NCBI GenBank assembly: GCA_021234155.1
Contig: JAJEKV010000072.1
Coordinates: forward strand, 1,716,526 to 1,780,525
Length of the DNA: 64,000 nt
DNA from: Isoetes taiwanensis
Lineage: Eukaryota > Streptophyta > Lycopodiopsida > Isoetales > Isoetaceae
Direction of reading: 5' to 3'
The translations under genes and the position numbers were made by a program. Positions 58,112 to 64,000 of the stretch are shown here, piece after piece; the stretch's first letter is position 1, and each line of letters starts with the position of its first letter. Below the pieces are notes generated by a model. The model was given only the letters and a program-made list of their open reading frames with translations, searched no databases and was not told the DNA's origin.

Positions 58112-59460
58112 ATGCTTATCTTGGATTGTTTTATCTTAGACGGTGCACGCCCTCCCCCTTGGGCGACACCCGTGCAACCGGGCTATCTTACCCCGGAGCA
58201 AGAGCTCACTATTATGAAGCGGCAGCTTACTGAGCTCCAAGCCTACGTACTACAAATAAATCCACCTCAAATGCCACAGGAGTACAGACCAGAGATTCCT
58301 GCTCCGCAGAACCCGCAGCCGCCGCCAACCGCACCTGCACCTGTGCCCGCCACAGCAAGTCGATCTAAGAGGACACGCCCTAGTTCTTCCTCTGATGCTG
58401 CCTTGGAGTCTTCTAACTCTACCGCCCCGACCATGCCAAAACCAATAAAAAGGATTATCAGAAAACAGTGGATTCGACTATCACTAGCATTTGGAAGAAC
58501 CGGAAACTCGCACAATTTTTGGGCAAAACCAGGAATGGAGTGGATGCAGAGTCATGGTTGGATGAAATGCAGGAGTTTGGAAAGTCATACGGCATGACTG
58601 ACAAGGATACCGGCAAAGTTGCCACCACAAACTTTACAGGGTCAGCACGAATCTGGTGGAAAGGATATGCCCGCTCTCATGGGCTCACAAGGGGAAGGTG
58701 CCGCTATAAAGTCTTTGCTAAAGCCTTCAAGTCACATTATGTGCCTAGAGTGCATCATTGCCAATAGATCCAAACCTTCTACCGCCTGGAACAGAAAAAC
58801 ATAACCGTCCAGTCTTATACGGATGAGTTCATGCGATTACGCTTATACGTCCCAGGAAGTAATGAGCGTAGGGCAGTTGAAGGGTATATTGAGGGTTTAT
58901 CCCCTACCATAAGGAAAATAGTTCGAGCCATAGACCCTAAGACCGTTGCAGAAGCAGAGGCTAAAGCACTTAGCCTAGAAGAGGACATCCCGAAGTACCA
59001 TCCGCCACGACCCTCTTCGTTCACTCAGAACAAGGGGTATACACCTTACAGAGGGCGCTCACCTAGTCCAGGGCCTCCCGCCTCTACTGGATATCAGAAG
59101 ACTGAGAAGCAAGTTTCCTTCACCGTACCAGAGAAGTCTACCAACACTGCAGGAGCTTTCAGAGGTATCCTCCAAGCCATCCCTAGGGAGACCCGCGAAC
59201 AGCTACGTAGGGAGAAGGCCTGTTATCGGTGTTTCCGCCCGGGCCACCGTATGCAAGAATGCCCTTACATTACACAGACAGTGCAGGCTGCCCTGGCAGA
59301 TATGGATTGGGAAGACCCGGATAATGCTGTTGAGGATGATACGCCTGACTATATAACAGGTGAGTGTCACATTTATGCTCCCATTGAAACAGGTCAAGCC
59401 AACCACCAGCCCTCTGTCATTTCTACGGTCGGTCAAGTAGATTGTAAACCTTTGTCATTC
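58112..59460 (+). pseudogene. gag: gag polyprotein, degraded
   Basis: A Pro-rich N-terminal part, then, after a frame change near 58470, the retrotransposon gag domain (NRKLAQFLGKTR, ESWLDEM, GSARIWWKGYA), an in-frame TAG at 58765, and continuation (FYRLEQKNITVQSYTDEFMR). A CCHC zinc knuckle is at 59221-59262 (CYRCFRPGHRMQEC, spacing C-X2-C-X4-H-X4-C), close to normal. The frame shifts again before the protease. The Gag would package the RNA; this copy is not translatable as one protein. Confidence 0.9.
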
Positions 59461-59462
59461 TT

Positions 59463-60595
59463 ATGGATACTGGTAGTACTCATAACTTTGCATCTCCTAG
59501 AATGGCAGAAGCCTTGCACATCACCCCTTTGAGGTCTAAACCACGTCCAGTTACGCTGGCAAGTGGTGCCATACGCCACACCTGTGGTCACTATATCAAT
59601 TTGAATATTCAGCTGTCAGGGGCACCAGTTGCTTTAGGAGCAGAAATAATGGATATTGGCCATTATGATCTCATTGCGGGGATGGAATTCCTGGCCGCTG
59701 CCAAGGCCAACATTGACTGTGAGAAATGGGAGGTCACCTTCAATGCGGCCAATGGAGCCCGAGTTACTATAGCAGGTAAGCCTATTATGCAATGTATTTC
59801 ATTATGCCAATTGCATAGGGCTCTCAGGAGATTACAGATCACGGGCATGATTCGACTTGCTTCAGTGGAAGCTAAGTCCAAACAGGATGAAGCCCTTGAT
59901 GCCTTGCCTCCCGCAATAGACGTGGTTCTTCGAGAATACCATGATCTTTTTCCCGATGAAATCCATCGGTTGCCACCATTCGGAGGGGTGGAATGTGAGA
60001 TTACCTTGGAACCAGACACCAAGCCTACCAGTAAGGCCCCTTATCGGATGAGTATTCCAAATTGATCGAGCTTAAGAAGCAGTTGCAGGAACTCCTCAAA
60101 TTAGGCTTCATTAGGCCTAGTGTTTCACCTTTTGGAGCTCCGATACTCTTTGTTAAAAAAAAGGATGGCACCCTCAGAATGTGCATCGATTACCGTCAGC
60201 TAAATAAGCATACTATTAAGAATCGGTATGCCTTACTGCGGGCAGACGATCTTATGGAATCTTCGATCAGAATATCACCAGATAAGGATTAAGGAGAATG
60301 ACATCCATAAGTCCGCTTTCCGAACGGATTACGGGCATTACGAATTCACGGTGATGCCATTTGGCCTAGCTAATGCTCCGGCCACCTTTATGAGACTTAT
60401 GAATGATGTCTTCCGCGAATACCTTGACGATTTTGTCATAATATTCTTCGATGATATCCTCATATACAGTAAGACCTTAGAGGATCACGAACGACATCTT
60501 CGGTTAGCCTTACAGAAATTGAGGCGCCACCAACTATATGCCAAGTTCTCCAAGTGTCACTTTTCCACCACCAAGGTTGATTAACTGGGACATAT
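59463..60595 (+). pseudogene. pol: Protease and reverse transcriptase, degraded
   Basis: The protease begins with the active-site motif ILMDTGSTHNF (DTG) at 59457-59490. The RT follows after a frameshift at about 60060: [37 protein letters not shown], then a gap, then [36 protein letters not shown], and the catalytic [10 protein letters not shown]. Between DDLMES and YHQIRI, near 60255, about a dozen residues normally holding the first catalytic Asp (SKIDL) are missing and the frame shifts, so the RT is dead. A stop follows VD at 60582. The order PR-RT is that of Ty3/gypsy. Confidence 0.9.
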
Positions 60596-61324
60596 TGTGT
60601 CCGCAGAGGGAATAGCCACCGACCCAGCTAAAATTGAAGCAGTCAAGGATTGGCCAATCCCAACCAATGTGTCTGAGGTCCGCAGCTTTCTAGGCTTGGC
60701 CGTAAATTTGTCAAAGACTTTGCCAAGCTCGCCACACCTTTAACCGACCTGACTAAGCATGATAAGGTTAGGGATTGGATGGCACATTGGAAAGACAAGG
60801 TGCAGATCGGATTTCAAGCATTAAAGGATGCGCTAACAACAGCTCCTGTTCTTACAATGCCAGATCCTCAAAAGGATAAGTGGGTTGCCACAGATGCCAG
60901 TAAAATTGCTACAGGGGGAGTCTTAATGCAAGAAGGTCGGGTTATCGCTTATGATTCTCGAAAGATGAATGACGCTGAGCAGCAATACCCCACGCATGAC
61001 CAAGAGTTGCTCGCCGTTGTGCGTGCTTTGTGCATTTGGCGGCATTATTTACTTGGAAGGCGATTCCAGTTAGATACTGATCATCAAAGCCTCCAATACA
61101 TCTTCACGCAACCCCATCTCAATATGAGACAAAGATGGTGGATGGAATTCCTGGAGGAATATGATTTCGAGCTCATTTACAAACCGGGCAAGCATAATGT
61201 TGTTGCTGACGCCCTTTCTAGACACCCATTCGTCACTCGAATGCATTGTAATGCTATCTCCACACTCTCCAGTGAGTTCGGGAAGCAGATTCAGCAGGCC
61301 CTTCCCATAAACCCGAAATTCTGA
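60596..61324 (+). pseudogene. pol: RT connection and RNase H, degraded
   Basis: [20 protein letters not shown] continues the RT thumb, and a frameshift follows near 60700. RNase H is well preserved at 60779-61324: WVATDASKIATGGVLMQEG, YDSRKMNDAEQQYPTHDQEL, RHYLLGRRFQLDTDHQSLQY and HNVVADALSRHPF. A TGA at 61322 ends the frame where a Trp codon could be expected; the same frame continues on. Confidence 0.85.
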
Positions 61325-62599
61325 GAGGTATGGCAAAGTGTATCTAAGGAAGCCAGAAAGGATAAGGAGAGAGAGACCTTCTGCCATTATAAGAAGGAAG
61401 CTGGACTCCTTTATTACAAGGACAAGTTATGTGTTCCCGAGACATCTGGAGTTCGTAAGCTCATTCTCCATGATACACATAACAGTCCTATAGAAGGACA
61501 TGCAGGATTTATAAAAACGTATTTCAAAATCCACTCTAGCTATTTCTGACTGGGAATGAAGAAGCATATCGCAAGGTATATTAAGAAGTGCCAGACCTGT
61601 CAACAAACAAAGGCAGAGCAGTTGCGTATTCCAGGAGAATTGCAATCCCTCGATGTGCCCAACGCTAAATGGGAAGTTATTACCATAGATTTTATCGTGG
61701 GGCTTCCACGCACCTTAAGAGGGTTTGATGCCTTAATGGTCGTGGTCGACAAACTTTCAAAGATGGCACATTTCCTGCCATGTCGTACCATAGACACTGC
61801 ATTGGATACCGCCTTGCTCTTCACGAGGGAGATATTTCGTCTGCATGGGATGCCCCGTACCATTATATCAAACTGGGATCCTAAGTTTGTTAGTGCATTT
61901 TGGAAGGATTTCTTCAGCACTATTCAAACTAAGCTTGCCATGAGCACAACTTATCATCCACAGACAGATGGTCAAACAGAGCGTACCAATCGCATAATTG
62001 AGGATATGCTACGTAATTATGTCTGGAACAAACAGTCTCACTGGGCAGACTACATTCATTTGGTAGAGTTTGCCTACAACAATGCCAGACAGGAGTCTTC
62101 AAGGATGTCTCCTTTCATGATAAATTATGGCTATCAATGCCTTACACCAGACACGTGGCATAACCCAGTATCAAAGGTCGAGGTTTCTCAGCAATTGCTT
62201 ACAGACATGCAAGCGTTAGTCGAGGAAGTACGGGCATACTTGACAGCCGCAAGAGCTCGGCAAAAGAGCCTAGCCGATCGACACCGTACTCCCTGGGAGT
62301 TTCAGGTCGGTGAGTCCGTCTGGTTAAAGATCAAGGTCAAGCAAGCCAAACTTAAGATTGGCAACTATAAGAAGCTTGCACCTAGATGGGCGGGACCAAT
62401 TGAGATCACCGAAAGGATAGGGTCTCAAGCCTACCGGTTGGATCTACCCGCAAATTTAAAGATCCATAAAGTTTTCCATGTAAGTCTTCTCAAGAAGCAT
62501 CATCCGGATCCGGAAGAGATTCTTGACACACCAACACTTCTCGAGATGACTGAGGATCAGTTGGAGATTGTGCCAGAAGCTCTCCTTGATCGTTCCTAA
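61325..62599 (+). pseudogene. pol: Integrase, with in-frame stops
   Basis: The HHCC zinc domain spans 61440-61610 (LILHDTHNSPIEGHAGF ... CQTCQQTKAEQ) with a TGA at 61547 where Trp would fit. The core has ITIDFIVGLP (D), SNWDPKFVSAFW (D, usually SDRD) and HPQTDGQTERTN (E). The C-terminal GPY/F module reads LAPRWAGPIEITERIGSQAY and KIHKVFHVSLLKKHHPDP. The frame closes at TAA 62597-62599, just inside the chromodomain linker, and is open from 61556. The integrase would insert the cDNA. Confidence 0.9.
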
Positions 62600-62857
62600 A
62601 AGCAAACCCGCCGAACTCAGATCTTGCAATACTTGGTCAAGTGGAAACACTTACCCACAGAAGACGCAACATGGGTTCTTAAAGCGGATTTGGATAAGAC
62701 TTACCCAGACTTTATGAAGGAATACCAGGGCCGAACCATTCAAGATGCAATCATCTTCAGCCCGGATGGTAAGCATAGTGTTCTTTTAGTGCGACATGGG
62801 TCATATGAGCGAGATCCGGCAGGGATCATTCTAGGGGTTGGGTTATATGCATCTTAG
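62570..62857 (+). pseudogene. Integrase C-terminal chromodomain
   Basis: In the same frame as integrase but after the TAA at 62597: QTRRTQILQYLVKWKHL, EDATWVLKADLDKTYPDFM. The spacing YLVKWK...EDATW is the chromodomain signature of plant chromoviruses; such domains read methylated H3 and steer integration. The frame ends at 62855. The stop separates it from the integrase in this copy. Confidence 0.85.
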
Positions 62858-63302
62858 ATGGGGATTTGGGCATATAGGCATTCATGATAGGACGCATTCG
62901 TCCACGGCTATTATGGGAATATTCCCACTCCTTACGCCGAGACGACATGCAAGTCTTAGGCATGATAGGATCCTTGCATTCATATTTTTATTTATTTAAG
63001 GGGGTGGTTCCTTCAACCACACTAAACTTATTTCTTAAACACTAATGTATTCGCTTCTGCAGGCCAGTAAAATACTGCTAAGTTGCAGAAGAATCGAGGC
63101 CTCACTTCGGAGGCTAACTTGTGTTTTTGAGATAAAATTGTGTTTGACATGTACTCTTGAATAATTTCCTACTGTTTTGTTGAAGACAGGACTTCTTGTC
63201 CTGCTCCCTCCATATGTAACCCTTTAATGTTTTCAATAAATCAACGTTATCTTCACCATAATTATTCTCCACTAACTCTAATGCTGAGGATAGCATTAAT
63301 CC

Positions 63303-63314
63303 AAGGGGGAAGAA
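63303..63314 (+). other. Polypurine tract
   Basis: AAGGGGGAAGAA lies immediately before the 3' LTR start TGTGACG, the site of plus-strand priming. Confidence 0.9.
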
Positions 63315-64000
63315 TGTGACGTTCCAGGTATCTATACGGTATACATATACATACCATGACACGTCACCAGTACATAGTGGGCCTAAGGGCCCAAGTGGGG
63401 GTTCGCTTATAATGGATTTTATTAGCTATGCTAATAAAACCAATGGATAATTATGGATTATAGTGGCATAATTAACCTAATTATGCTATTATGGTCTAAT
63501 TAACTAATGGTCACCAATAAGGGGGTGCCACCTGGCCCAAATCGATTGGCCAGGAGGCACTTACCATTTTGGGGAATGCAATACGGGTCCTACCCCCCAA
63601 TTCATCCCAAATTCGAATTGGGAGTGAAAAGGAGCAGCAGCCAGCAACTTACACTCGTTTTTGCCAACACTTACCCACCAGCCTCGAACTATGGATGCCT
63701 ACCGTGACCATGGCTCTAGCCAAGACACTGGTTAGTCAATAGATAGCTTCTTTCTCGCTGACACTTCTTTGAGTAGATGGAATGATTAAATTCTCTTTTG
63801 TAAGTTGTTCTGAACACTTGAATGATATTTACATTAGTTCTTTCTGCTTCTTCCGTGTATTGTGAATTAAGGGAAGGGTAGAGACCTAAAAGCCTCTTAG
63901 CATTAGAGATGTCTCTAGCTAGGTCCCTTAATACCCAATAATTGCGGCCTGTGCACAAGAGTAAACCTGGCTGTGGATGCTATGATATAGTTCAGCACTA
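63315..64000 (+). repeat. 3' LTR (first 686 bp, cut by window end)
   Basis: Starts TGTGACGTTCCAGG and follows the 5' LTR closely. One 11-bp difference lies at about 63552 (AGGAGGCACTT extra), with roughly 20-25 scattered substitutions by eye. Confidence 0.95.

Larger units (their letters stand above)
52307..64000 (+). mobile_element. Chromodomain Ty3/gypsy LTR retrotransposon with histone H3 ORF (3' end outside window)
   Basis: 5' LTR 52307-53848 (TGTGACG...CGTCACA), tRNA-iMet type primer site directly after it, gag, protease, RT, RNase H, integrase and chromodomain in Ty3/gypsy order, polypurine tract 63303-63314, and a 3' LTR starting at 63315 and running past the window. Between primer site and gag are about 4.2 kb of extra ORFs, the first ending in a histone H3 domain. 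gag-pol has many stops and shifts, so this copy cannot transpose alone. Comparing about 680 bp of the two LTRs by eye gives roughly 20-25 substitutions and one 11-bp indel. Confidence 0.95.

Noticed and set aside
59453-59470. Programmed gag-pol frameshift
   Set aside because: No slippery heptamer seen; the shift is one of many decay lesions, and related elements usually have one continuous ORF.

Overview
The window reads as nuclear DNA of a land plant. The evidence is a 14-exon gene for the 26S proteasome subunit RPN2, a decayed plant-type isovaleryl-CoA dehydrogenase, several pentatricopeptide-repeat (PPR/E/DYW) remnants, GT-AG introns, and a dense nest of DNA transposons, Helitron-like ends, LINE pieces and a chromodomain Ty3/gypsy element. 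The repeat load and PPR remnants would suit a large-genome fern or other seed-free plant, but that is inference; nothing here fixes the species.

Layout. 1-9.2 kb: a probable large DNA transposon. On the + strand lie a coiled-coil/RING-H2 gene, a plant-type FCP1-like HAD domain and a Ulp1-type cysteine protease with its catalytic residues. Facing them on the - strand is an unusual DDE-type transposase, cut by a 540-bp foldback element and carrying a 2.1-kb intron full of TGG minisatellite. 9.7-11 kb: 3' half of an isovaleryl-CoA dehydrogenase pseudogene, ending at a CACTA-like miniature element. 11.5-16 kb: a multi-exon gene of unknown function, a short repeat array and a broken kinase-like gene. 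16.7-17.5 kb: PPR pseudogene. 18.8-26.2 kb: tandem arrays, a purine tract, a 1.1-kb direct duplication and decayed ORFs. 27.5-32.8 kb: RPN2, the one clearly functional host gene. 38.5-49 kb: a LINE fragment and an 8.2-kb element bounded on both sides by Helitron-type 3' ends in opposite orientation, with 2.2-kb inverted arms carrying captured PPR sequence. 52.3 kb to the window end: a chromodomain Ty3/gypsy retrotransposon with LTRs of about 1.54 kb.

The most unusual object is in that retrotransposon. Between its primer-binding site and gag are about 4 kb of extra ORFs. The first is a fully open 430-459 codon ORF whose last 99 residues are a histone H3 fold domain. The gag-pol region is riddled with frameshifts and stops, while the H3 ORF is intact. 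An element carrying both a chromodomain, which reads H3, and its own H3 suggests chromatin mimicry or targeting. That function is inference; the H3 similarity and the element boundaries are visible in the sequence.
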